Positions 1 to 9,161 of a stretch of 62,000 bases of DNA are shown in pieces. Under the pieces are notes generated by a model. It saw nothing but the letters and a program-made list of their open reading frames with translations. It ran no database searches and was not told where the DNA came from. The DNA is taken from positions 1 through 62,000 of the forward strand of contig CAJNDS010002855.1 of assembly GCA_905221605.1 (NCBI GenBank), given 5' to 3'. Numbering within the stretch: the first letter of the stretch is position 1; each line of letters begins with the position of its first letter. A program made the position numbers and the translations under genes. The DNA comes from Symbiodinium natans (Eukaryota > Sar > Dinophyceae > Suessiales > Symbiodiniaceae).

Positions 1-14
1 CCCCAAACCAAATT

Positions 15-43
<29 letters not shown>
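15..43. repeat. C homopolymer tract (29 bp)
   Basis: An uninterrupted run of C. It is the longest of a family of poly-C/poly-G tracts scattered through the window next to heptamer arrays. It may be an assembly-fragile site. Confidence 0.95.
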
Positions 44-45
<2 letters not shown>

Positions 46-134
46 TTCAACTCCGGGTGCGCGGGCTGCAGCTCGCAGACGTTGTCGTCAAAGGTCCAGG
101 CCTCGGTTTCTTTGACTTGCTTTGTAGATCGTGA
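44..134 (-). CDS. Candidate exon between a poly-C tract and a heptamer array
   Basis: On the minus strand this unique island is open for about 30 codons. The frame contains the stretch TEAWTFDDNVCELQPAHPEL, which has the mixed composition of a folded domain. It lies between a TTTAGGG array (about 149-180) and the poly-C tract. No family was recognised. A clean splice donor is not visible at the poly-C side, so the downstream boundary is unknown. Short open frames of this length arise often by chance, and other frames cannot be excluded. Confidence 0.3.
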
Positions 135-148
135 GCCGTCCTAGTTGT

Positions 149-180
149 ATAGGGTTTAGGGTTTAGGGTTTAGGGTTTAA
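149..180. repeat. Short TTTAGGG heptamer array
   Basis: About four telomere-type TTTAGGG units directly abutting the GTAT microsatellite that follows. Confidence 0.9.
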
Positions 181-181
181 G

Positions 182-213
<32 letters not shown>

Positions 214-497
214 TGTATGTATGTATGTATGTATGTATGTATGTATGTATGTATGTATGTATGTATGTATGTATGTGTGTGTGTGTCTGTATGTATGTAT
301 GTATGTATGTATGTATGTATGTATGTATGTATGTATGTTTGTATGTATGTGTGTGCGTGTGCGTGTGCGTGTGCGTGTGCGTGTGCGTGCGCGTGTGCGT
401 GCGCGTGTGCGTGTGCTTGCGCGTGCGCGAGTGCGTGTGCGTGGGGGGCGCGCGCGCGCGTGTGTGTGCGGGTGTGTGTGTGTGTGTGTGTGTGTGC
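181..497. repeat. GTAT/GT-rich microsatellite
   Basis: A (GTAT)n tract runs to about 275, followed by GT, a second GTAT tract, and GTGTGC/GT-rich sequence. The long open frames it creates on both strands (Tyr-Val-Cys-Met or His-Thr repeats) are translation artefacts of the repeat and are not annotated as genes. Confidence 0.95.
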
Positions 498-1197
498 ATG
501 TTTTATAAGAATGAAGAATAGTGTTTACTAGTCAATTCATACTCAAAACAGACCTTCTACATATATGTGTGTGTGTGTATAATGCTAGAAATGAAAAACG
601 AGAATGGCAAACATAAACTCTGAATATTAATGATAATAACAAAATATGTACATGAGAATGACGTAGGTAAGTGCCAGGTGTCTATGCGTAGTTCTCTAAA
701 TTAGGGTCCCTTTTTAATATATATATATATACACACACACACACATATATGGTAAAGCTATTGTTTGATTGTTTCGAGGTCTAGGCTTTCAGGTTTGAGT
801 AGCGTTTCGGGGCATGAGGTTTGTTTAGGGCTTGAGGGTATCAAGAGGGTTGATACAGGCTTGGGGCAAACTAGGCTTTTTGTTGGGGCGTTCTTCCATG
901 TTTCCGGAAAGTGCGGAGTAAAGATAAGATACTCACTCCCCAAACCCTGCAAGCACCGGGAAGCTGTGAGTCTCTAGGCTTCGAGGTGTAAAGGGTCAAG
1001 ACAAAGAAGGATTGCAGTACTTCGGGGGTATATTGAGGAAGCCTCGGCCCTTGATTTCTGGGAAACTTAGGGTTTAGGGTGAGGTCTGGGGAAGATTTCT
1101 CAGCGCTGAACCCCAGCATTGCTGACTTGCGTGGATGTGGGCAGGCCTGACGACTCACACCCCGAAGTTTCGAGGATTGTTGCCAACCGAAACCTAT

Positions 1198-1285
1198 GCT
1201 AGGGTCTAGGGTCTAGGGTTTAGGGTTTAGGGTTTAGGGTTCAGGGTTCAGGGTTTAGGGTTTAGGGTTTAGGGTTTAGGGTCTA
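1198..1285. repeat. TTTAGGG array, partly degenerate
   Basis: About twelve heptamers in TTTAGGG orientation, with TCTAGGG and TTCAGGG variants. It separates two unique islands. Confidence 0.9.
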
Positions 1286-2070
1286 GTCTTTCCTCAGTAT
1301 GCCGGAATGACTAGAGGCTTCGGGTGCAGGGCACTCTGGAACACTTCTTCTCAGCCTCCTCAGAAGTACAAGGCGACCTTGCAGCCCGCAACCCCAAGAG
1401 CTAGCCGCAGTCATCTCCTGCTACAGCTTCTTCCCTTAGTACCTAGCTGTTTTCAAGGTAAACCTTTGGGAAGATAAGGTGGAATATACGAATCCAAAAA
1501 AAGGTTCAAAGGTTACCTACTCTACTACTGAGTTCCCTCTACACCCAAGAAGGGAAGATATCCCAAGAGGGGGACTGTATAAGGGTTTGTTTACAAACAA
1601 CGGGGAGAGGCAGGAAGGAAGAGGCTAGTCTCCACCCGGTCTCCAAGAGAAAATGCACATCCTACCAGTGTAGGGTTTATGGTTTGGGGTTGAAGGTTTA
1701 GGGTTTAGATTTTGGGGTTTCGGGTTTAGATTTTAAGGTTTAAGGCTTAGGGTGTTCTCGAAGCCCTAACCCCTGAACCCCCCACTCTGGAAGTCCTTGA
1801 ACTCCAAAATTGCATGGTTAAAAGTCTATCCGCCTAAACGCTATAATACCATAATCCAGAAACGCACAGACTACCTGCCCCTTAGCTAAAGCCTTTCATG
1901 CAAACCTTAAACCCTAAACCCTAAACGCTAAACAAAGCCCCCTTCATAATCATCGATGCTTGGGCCTTCAAGACAACACTCTCTCCATGCCTGAACCCCT
2001 AGACCTGAATTATTGCCCGATAGCTGCGATAATAGTTAAAGAACCGTAACAATCCCCCCCCCCCCCCCCA

Positions 2071-2191
2071 ACGCTGCGAAGATGAGGCCGGTGCCTCCCA
2101 CGCTGAGCGGCACAACCGTGCCCACGGACACGAGGCCAGAAGGCACCTGGGAGCAGTAAAGAGCGAGGTTGGCACTCATAACATCAACCCT
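2071..2191 (-). CDS. Candidate exon with hydrophobic segment
   Basis: On the minus strand the island begins after a textbook acceptor, a pyrimidine-rich stretch ending TTTTTCCAG at about 2192-2200. It then reads about 40 codons starting RVDVMSANLALYCSQ and continuing into a hydrophobic stretch (VSVGTVVPLSVGGTGLIFAA) that could span a membrane. It runs into a poly-G tract (C on the plus strand, about 2055-2070). A GT donor inside the frame (CCAG|GTGCC) would give a shorter exon. No family was recognised. The acceptor makes it one of the better supported exons in the first 5 kb. Confidence 0.4.
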
Positions 2192-3171
2192 CTGGAAAAA
2201 TAAATCAAACCTTCTGGGACTTCTGGGTTTAGGGTTTAGGGTACGAGCCTCTTGAACCCAATAAGGGGAAACGTAACATATCCCAAGGGCCTGACCGGAG
2301 AAGCAGAGGAACCGCCTGTATTTGTTGGGCGGGGGGGGTTTCCCAAAGCCTAGGGATACTTCGGGCGATATGGAGGATTTGGGAAACACGCATTGAGGAT
2401 GAAGCTTTGGGTTTTCAGTTGAGGGTTTTGGGGAGCCCTTGCGTGATAGCTACACTTGCAGCGAGCGAGTTGTGGTCATTGCTGCTATAAAGTTGGAGCA
2501 CGCCATGCTTTTCCTTTCATGGCGAGGTTACGTCAACCCGCTGTCCTTCAACCCTAAGCCCTAAACTTTAAACCCAAAGCCCTGGATAAAACAATGACAG
2601 CAATGGCACCCGAATTGTAAGAGCTCCGGGCTTGCAACATGCGCATAAGGACCACATACTTGGTTGGCCTCTGAAGAGCGTCTGAAGACATGCTTCTCTT
2701 AAGGCAGCCAAACCAAAAGGCAATTCAAGTCAACCCAAAGGCATGCCCTAGTTCTGATACTTCAGCAGTCCTTCCCTTTGAAAGGCATCACCCCACACCC
2801 CCCCCCCCCCCCCCCCAAGCCTCTGTCCGAGTAGCTGAGCCCTAAACCCCTGCTAACCCCAAAGCCCGAAACCCCAAAAACCGAAACCCTGAACCCCAAA
2901 TCCCGAAACCCTGAACCCTTAAACCCACAGAACCCCAAATCCGCGTTCAGATCCTGAGCCGGGATACAGCGCCGATCTCGACGCAGGTGTAGCCACCTCG
3001 CGGCTTGCACAAGTTCGAAGGATCCGAGACCCTACGAAAGCCCCACCCCCCCCCCCCCCCCCCCGGCCAAAAAAACCCTCTGAACCCCTAGACCCAAAAA
3101 CATCCCTTCTGAAACTCTGAACCCCTTGCAGCCCCAAACGCCTCAAACCCCAAACCCTCGAAGCCCCAAAA

Positions 3172-3310
3172 CCCTAAACCCTGAAGCCTAAACCCTAAAC
3201 CCTAAACCCCAAACCTCCTTAAAACCCAAACCCTCGAAGCCCCTAAATCCTAAACCCTAAACCCTAAACCCTAAACCCTAAACCCCAAACCTCCCTAAAA
3301 CCCTAAACCC
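3172..3310. repeat. Degenerate CCCTAAA array
   Basis: CCCTAAA heptamers mixed with CCCCAAA and CCTCCTTAAAA-type variants. Confidence 0.85.
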
Positions 3311-3399
3311 CAAACTGGGCAGCCAAGCCTGGGAGTGCAAGACGAAAGGCCGCAGTAAGGTTGGCCGTGCTGTTGCTGGCCGCTGAGAAGGGTCTCGAC

Positions 3400-3532
3400 C
3401 TAGGGTTTAGGGTTTAGGGTTTAGGGTTTAGGGTCTAGGGTTTAGGGTTTAGGGTTTAGGGTTTAGGGTTTAGGGTTTAGGGTTTAGGGTTTAGGGTTTA
3501 GGGTTTAGGGTTTAGGGTTTAGGGTTTAGGGA
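3400..3532. repeat. TTTAGGG array, about 19 units
   Basis: A nearly pure TTTAGGG array with a single TCTAGGG variant. Downstream (3540-3740) the sequence remains TTTAGGG-like but degenerate. Confidence 0.95.
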
Positions 3533-3978
3533 GTCTGGACCTGCCATTACGGGGTTTTGGCTTAGAGGGAATTTAGGGTTGATAAGGGTTTTAAGGACTT
3601 GAGGGCTTATAAGGGTTCTAGAGTTAGGGCTTATAAGGTTATAGGGTATTTAGGGTTTAGGATTTATGAGGGTTTATAAGGGTTTATATCAGGTTATATA
3701 AGGGTTTGAGGGTTTTAGTGTTATAGGGAATTTAGGGGGGTTTAGGGGGACACATGCCGAGCAATTTTGTCTGAAAAGGTGGGGTCCAGGGTTTGGGTGG
3801 ATTTGGAGGGGGGGAGTGGGGGGGCTGAGAAGGGGAGGGGGAAGAGGGGGCGCGGTGGGCAGGGGGAGGGAGGGCCCTTAGAGTGCAAACACAATTTCGC
3901 CACAGCCTTGAACTCCCATTTCGTTTTCAAGGTGTGGGGTGGCTTCGGGGTTTAGGGTTAAGGGTTACTGTAAAATTC

Positions 3979-4075
3979 TGAACCCTAAACCCTAAACCCT
4001 AAACCCTAAACCCTAAACCCTAAACCCTAAACCCTAAACCCTAAACCCTAAACCCTAAACCCTAAACCCTAAACC
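3979..4075. repeat. CCCTAAA array, about 14 units
   Basis: A pure CCCTAAA array, opposite in orientation to the preceding array at 3400-3532 and to the short one near 4203. Confidence 0.95.
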
Positions 4076-4445
4076 CCCGTTTCGGGCAGAGCGGCTTCAC
4101 AGTGGCGCCGAGCTGGATTCGCACGTAGAGAGAGTTCCTGAAGCGCTCCTCTCCCGTTTGGTTACAATGGAGGGTCTCAGGGTTGCGTAGACCCAACTGG
4201 ATTTAGGGTTTAGGGTTTAGGGTTAGGGTTCAGGAAATAGGGCTTTTGGGTTTGGGGTTGAGGGGTTGTTTAAGGGGGCTAGGGGCTTACGATTTTGGGT
4301 TTTCGGGTGTCGGGATTAGGGACTTTGAAGGCTAACTGAATTAGTGTGGGTGTTTCGGGTACTATGGTGACTGTCAGACGTCCTTATAAGCCCATTCCCC
4401 TGATATTCTACCTCTCATCCTCCCCACAAGAAAACCGACACATCA

Positions 4446-4600
4446 ACTTGGGTTAAGTGTATTGACAACTTCAGCAGCAAGCACGTGGCATCTGACTGCC
4501 GTAACATCCACAAGACTCTCGTCAGTACACACATTCTCATCGCTGTAACACCATAACAGGTGTACTGTAGGGGCCTCAATGGTTTTTGTAGTACATTCAT
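4446..4600 (-). CDS. Candidate exon, about 51 codons
   Basis: The minus strand is open for about 51 codons. The frame includes ECTTKTIEAPTVHLLW and later TAVRCHVLAAEVV and ends at a TGA. It has four cysteines and a balanced composition unlike the repeat-derived frames. It lies next to a family-D short repeat (4603-4652). No family was recognised. Two alternative frames of the island are also partly open, so the call rests on composition only. Confidence 0.35.
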
Positions 4601-4602
4601 AA

Positions 4603-4652
4603 AAGGCCATAATGGAATACTATGAGTAATTATTCCGACCCGTATATTAGGT
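4603..4652. repeat. Family-D short interspersed element, copy 1
   Basis: Shares the pattern GGGAATACTAT...TTATTCCGACCC with 8968-9040 and 35043-35096. The core is weakly palindromic. It is probably a degraded MITE. Confidence 0.55.
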
Positions 4653-4888
4653 ACAACACCCGCACGCTAGTTCACCGAGGCAGGCGCAGCAGCTCGCCCC
4701 GAAATGGGCGCTGGTTCCCATCTCCAGCCTGCTAAGAGGTGGAGATTGCTTCTAATATTCGGGTGGGAAGAACGAGTTTGGGTTTTTTCCGACTATCGGC
4801 AAGCTGCAGCTAGTTTCTTTGTGACAAGATGCTTTTTATACCCCATAGAGACCCTAACACTAAACCACCCTAAACCCTAAATCCTAAA

Positions 4889-4957
4889 CCGTTTCCGTGT
4901 ACCGTCCATAGGAAGTTTTTCCTCCGAAGGCTCCCCCACATCCTGGTACGATACCTG
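4889..4957 (-). CDS. Candidate exon ending at a heptamer-type donor
   Basis: On the minus strand the island follows an acceptor GGGTTTACAG and ends at ACGGAAACG|GTTTAGG, where the donor GT belongs to the first telomere-type heptamer. One frame reads VSYQDVGEPSEEKLPMDG. A second frame is also open, so the reading is uncertain. It is a good small example of an exon abutting a heptamer array with AG/GT borders. Confidence 0.35.
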
Positions 4958-5108
4958 TAAACCCGAACTAAAACCCACAAGTTGGAGGGGTCGCAGACCT
5001 CAAAGGCAATCTACCTTAAAACCCTACACACCCTACACAGGCAAAGGGCGGGCCAAAACCCTAAAGTCTAAACCCTAAACTCGAAACCCGAAACCCTAAA
5101 CGGGGTAA

Positions 5109-5345
5109 GAGTGTTTTTTTTGCTGCAGGTGTTTTTTTGTTGCGGGTGTGGGGGCGCGTTTTTTTTATTTGCTGCGGGTGCGGGGGCGCGACTTTTTTTT
5201 TGCTGCGGGTGCGGGGGCGCGTTTTTTTTTTGCTGCGGGTGCGGGGGCGCGTTTTTTTTTCTGCGGGGGTGCGGGGGCGCGTTTTTTTTTTTTTTTGCGG
5301 GTGCCGTGGGGGCGCCTTTTTTTTGCTGCGGGTGCGGAGCGTTTT
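5109..5345. repeat. GC/T-rich minisatellite, about seven units
   Basis: The unit is a T8-15 run, then GCTGCGGGTGCGGGGGCGCG, repeated with a period of about 30-37 bp. The same unit reappears at 6816-6888. Open frames across it (Gly/Phe/Arg repeats on plus, Pro/Lys/Ala repeats on minus) are artefacts. Confidence 0.9.
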
Positions 5346-6190
5346 TGCTGTTTTCTCTATTTTTTACTATGAAAACCTCCATCTTCTCTAATTTTTAATA
5401 GGAAACCTCTTTCTTCTCTATATTTGAATATGAAAACCTCTATGTTCTCTACATTTCGTATGAAAACCTCAAGCTTTTCTAATTTCTCTATACTTTAATA
5501 CGTAAACCTCTATTTCTCTATATTTTATGACGAAAACCTGTATTTCTCTCTATTTGGTCTACATCGTCATAGTTTTCCTCTTATTTAATGAGGAAGACAT
5601 GAGAGAGGAATACATGAAAACTAATTCTCTGTGTTATCTCAATATGTGACTTGCAATTGAAAGTGATTTTGTTCCTCTTGTCCTTTGTTAATCGGAAGCC
5701 CATTATTTTCTCTGTCTCTGAATTGGCAAACCTCCATTTTCTTAAAATTTGAACATGAAAACCTCCATTCTCTATATTTGAATATCAAGACCTCTACATT
5801 TTAATATGAAAGCACTTTGTATTTTCGCTATATTTTCGTATGAAAGCCTCTATTTCCTCTATGTTGTCATAGGAAACATCTAATTTCTCTATATTGTATA
5901 GCGAAAACCTTTATTGTTCTATAGTTTACTATTTTGTCAGTATTTTCAGACTTCACGAGGAAGACATGAGAGAGGAATGCATGAAAAGCTAATTCTCTAT
6001 ATTGTCATAAGAGTACATGCATTATCTCTATCTGTGACTCGTAGACAACCTGTGTTTTTGTTCATGTCTCATAACACAAGCTCTATTTTCTCGATTCTTT
6101 ACTAAGAAGACGTTTATATCTCTATTTTTAAACGGAAAACTCAACTTCCACCATAAGGTCTGAATTTTCGTAGGAAAGCAAGCATATATT
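5346..6190. repeat. AT-rich degenerate tandem repeat region
   Basis: About 850 bp of AT-rich DNA built from degenerate copies of a unit like TATGAAAACCTCTATTTCTC, spaced roughly 30-35 bp apart. A longer segment (CATGAGAGAGGAAT...) occurs twice, near 5598 and 5965. No convincing gene was seen. Confidence 0.8.
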
Positions 6191-6204
6191 CCCTCTTTCT
6201 TCAG

Positions 6205-6725
6205 GGGGTTGGGGGCTGCGCAGACCGCCGCATTTGAAAACACAATGCTCGCATCATGGGTTTGGAAGGGATTCGTAAGCTTTGAAGCAGGCTTGCCGGC
6301 TAAAAAAAACGGTGGGGTTGGGGGGGGCGCAGCCCCCCCATTTGCAAACACAATGCTCGCATCATCATGGGTTTGGAAGGGATTCGTATGATTGAAGCAA
6401 GTTTGCCCGGCTAAAAAGCGCAGCCCCCCCCCCCCCCCCCTTTCAAGCGGGGGGGAATGCTCTCATGATGGGTTCGGAAAGGATTCCTTTGCTTTGAAGC
6501 AAGCTGGCATGGCTTTAAGAAGCGGGGGGGTTGGGGGGGGCGCAGCCCCCCCCATTTGCAAACCCAATGCTCGCATGATAGGCTTGGACAGGATTCATAT
6601 GCTGAGAAGTAGCTGGCACGGTTTTAAAGAGGGGGGGGGTCGGGCGGGGTGCAGCCCTCCCTCCACCGTTTGCAAACACAATGCTCGCATGATGGCCTTG
6701 GGAAGGATTCAGTGCTTTGAAAACG
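6205..6725. repeat. Minisatellite of about 110-bp units, five copies
   Basis: Five diverged copies carry the core AATGCTCGCATGATGGG...GGAAGGATTC at about 6242, 6352, 6457, 6567 and 6679, separated by G- or C-rich spacers. The resulting open frames on both strands are repeat shadows. Confidence 0.9.
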
Positions 6726-6815
6726 CTTGCACAGTTTAAAGGAGGGGGGGCGTTGGGGACGGGGTTGGGGAGGAAATTGCAAAACAAATGACCTGGGGGG
6801 TGGGGAGGAAGGGGG

Positions 6816-6888
6816 GGGCGCGTTTTTTTTTTGCTGCGGGTGCGGGGGGCGCGTTTTTTTTTGTTTGCTGCGGGTGCGGGGGCGACAC
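6816..6888. repeat. Second block of the GCTGCGGGTGCGGGGGCGCG minisatellite
   Basis: Two to three units of the minisatellite first seen at 5109-5345, here on the far side of the 110-bp repeats. Together they suggest one composite satellite locus at 5.1-6.9 kb. Confidence 0.85.
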
Positions 6889-7009
6889 GCACCCTGCAGG
6901 TCACTCACTCACCGGGGCGGCCCCCGAAAAAAACACCCACAGCAAAAAAACACCCACAACAAAAAAAACACGGGTTCCCCCTAAACGGCCCTAAACCCTT
7001 CAAAAAAAC

Positions 7010-7113
7010 GTTACCCCTTCGAAAAGCTTTCTGCAGGAAAGGACCTGCCTCCCCGTTCACAACTCCGGCGAAACTCAGCTTCGGCGGAACGTAGATGGCC
7101 CTTCGTGACCAGG
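7010..7113 (-). CDS. Candidate exon
   Basis: The minus strand is open for about 34 codons with the stretch IYVPPKLSFAGVVNGEAGPF. It is unique sequence between degenerate heptamer DNA and the 5.1-7.0 kb satellite block. No family was recognised and splice borders were not resolved. Confidence 0.3.
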
Positions 7114-7707
7114 CCTGGGTAGGGCTTAGATTTTAATTTTCAGGGTTTCGGGTTCAGGGCTCAGGATTTAGGGTGTATGAATGGGTTTAGGGGTATGGGT
7201 TTCGGATTTTGGGTTCAGGGTTTACGGGTTTAGAGGTTAGGGTTCAGGGCTTATGGTTTATGGGTTCAAGTTCTATGGGCTTAGGGCTTCGGGCTCAAGC
7301 TTCAGGGTTTAGGGCGTTGGTGTTCGGGACTCAGGTTTAGGGCTTGCAGGGTTGACGGGCTTTATGGGGCTTACATGGATTACCCGCCTGTAGAGATCCA
7401 AAAAGGGACCATCATTTAGAGAACTCACCATAGAGAGAACCCCAAGCCCGAAACCCTAACCCCAAGCCCTAAACCCTAAGCCTCAGAGCACTAAATATTG
7501 GTATCCTTGGCTTCGAGCTGCACTGCGTCTTGAAAGATGAAAGCCCCCCCCCCCCCCCCCCCGAGAGCCTGAAATCCGAAGCCGAGAACCCCCGATGCCC
7601 TAAACCCTGTACAGCTTCTTTAGGCTGTAGGTTTAGGATTTGGGGTTTAGGGCTTTGGGTTTTGGGTTTAGGGTTTGAGGTTTAGGGCTTAGGGCATAAT
7701 ATGACGC

Positions 7708-8600
7708 CATGACGAACCTCACGAAAGTATGAGTCTCAGATGTGGGCCCAGCCCACGGTGGCACCTCGGCAATCCAGGCAAGGGTTTCAAAACCATAAAC
7801 CCTAAACCCTAAACCCTCAGGCAGTTGGGGTTTCGAGTTTAGGGGGTTTAGGCTTTTAAGGGCTGAGGCATTTGGGCTTCGCCCCTTGGAAATGGACCCT
7901 CCGATTGTAGTTCCTTTGCTGGGTGGTTCCGCAATCTTCTGTTGATATAAGACACCCCTAGCAATAAATTACTAAACCCTAAACCCTCAACCCTCAACCC
8001 TAAACCCTAAACCCTAAACCCGAACCTCGAGCCTTAAATGCGGACCTGCAACGGAAGGTCTACCTTGCGGGCCGACCTGGACTCGGAATTTTCTTTCAGG
8101 GCTCGGGCTGGTGAAACGGAGCCTGTACGATCTGTAACTGCGTACACCGAAGCTCTCTTGAGATAGGTTTGGGATACTGTAAGGTATGCGGTTTATAGGG
8201 TTAGAAGACTGTTAGAATTTATCGCAGAAGACGGATAATCATGAAAGCTCCCAGAAGTCCCTTCTACACGTTAAGCAAGCAAGACTAAGGACTGTAGGAC
8301 CACGAGAAAAGAACCCATCGCTGGGGCCCAGATGGGTAATCCCCCACAAGGGGATACCGCTTGGATACCGCAAATGTCATAGAATCATCCTCTTGTGTAC
8401 CGCAAAGACTACTAATTGCTTGAAGAAACCCCAAAACATCAAAACAGTCTTCCTTACAATGGGGATACAAGGGTTTTAACCTGCCATATTTTTGGAGTTC
8501 TTAAGCAATTACCCTGAACCCTGAACCATAAACCCTAAAAACCAGTAGAAAGAAAACGGCAGCCCTCCGCTTCGGGAAGCCCCTTCCCCGCCAGTAGCAA
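7708..8600 (-). CDS. Probable continuation of the minus-strand multi-exon gene
   Basis: Four islands read as phase-compatible exons on the minus strand. The first is 8543-8600 (acceptor GGGGCAG, frame LLLAGKGLPEAEGCRFLST, donor CTACTG|GTTTTTAG). The second is 8064-8137 (acceptor GTGTACGCAG, donor CGCAAG|GTAGAC). The third is 7880-7944 (acceptor TTATATCAACAG, frame KIAEPPSKGTTIG). The last is about 7708-7802, entered through a TTTAG acceptor and reading TLAWIAEVPPWAGPTSETHT before a GTGAG|GTTCGT donor. The spacers are heptamer arrays plus the hairpin element at 8413-8511. It may continue the model at 9162-11768, although the link across 8.6-9.16 kb is not established. No family was recognised. 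Several AG/GT choices exist per island, so individual borders may be wrong. Confidence 0.4.
8413..8511. mobile_element. Family-E hairpin element, copy 1
   Basis: About 99 bp with terminal inverted repeats: CTAATTGCTTGAAGAAACCCC at the left, and the complement of GGAGTTCTTAAGCAATTA at the right. It is related to 18414-18522 and 18618-18740. It has no coding capacity and looks like a MITE. Confidence 0.6.
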
Positions 8601-8630
8601 CTGCCCCTCTCGGCGCTTTCATGGCCGGGG

Positions 8631-8872
8631 GTTTAGGGTTTAGGGTTTAGGGTTTAGGGTTTAGGGTTTAGGGTTTAGTAAGGGTTTAGGGTTTGGGAAA
8701 TATAGGGTTTGGGGTTTAGGGTTTGGGTTTGGCAAGAACAGGGTCGGGGGTTTCCGAAGAACAGGTTTGTACCCTTTGGTGTTTTTTGGCGGTTTAGGGT
8801 TTAGGGTTTAGGGTTTAGGGTTTAGGGTTTAGGGTTTAGGGTTTAGGGTTTAGGGTTTAGGGTTTAGGGTTG
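8631..8872. repeat. Two TTTAGGG arrays around a short spacer
   Basis: Arrays at 8631-8678 and 8791-8872 (about 11 units) flank degenerate TTTAGGG/TTTGGGG sequence. Confidence 0.9.
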
Positions 8873-8967
8873 GGCAGGGAACCTACACTCAGGATTATAA
8901 GACTATCGGGGTATAGTTGGGACTTGGGGGCCTTAATAATAAGAATAGTGTTTTGGGGGCTATGACA

Positions 8968-9040
8968 ATACAACTACAAAGGGAACATACGGGAATACCA
9001 TTGGTAATTCTTCCGACCCCGATGGTATACATGGGGGTAC
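8968..9040. repeat. Family-D short interspersed element, copy 2
   Basis: Carries GGGAATACCATTGGTAATTC followed by TTCCGACCCC, matching the copies at 4603 and 35043. Confidence 0.5.
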
Positions 9041-9161
9041 CCCCCAACGCTGGGACAGGCTCAACTCGTCACAGCTGCTGGGTCACCACACCCTAAACCC
9101 TCAACCCTCAACCCTAAACCCGAAACCCAAACCCTAGCCCTAAACCCTAAACCCGAGGCAC

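Noticed and set aside
170-531. Open frames of about 110 codons on both strands rich in Tyr-Val-Cys-Met or His-Thr
   Set aside because: They are direct translations of the GTAT/GT microsatellite.
5068-5398. Gly/Phe/Arg-rich and Pro/Lys/Ala-rich frames over the 5.1 kb minisatellite
   Set aside because: Every frame is open because the unit lacks stops. Composition follows the repeat, not a protein.
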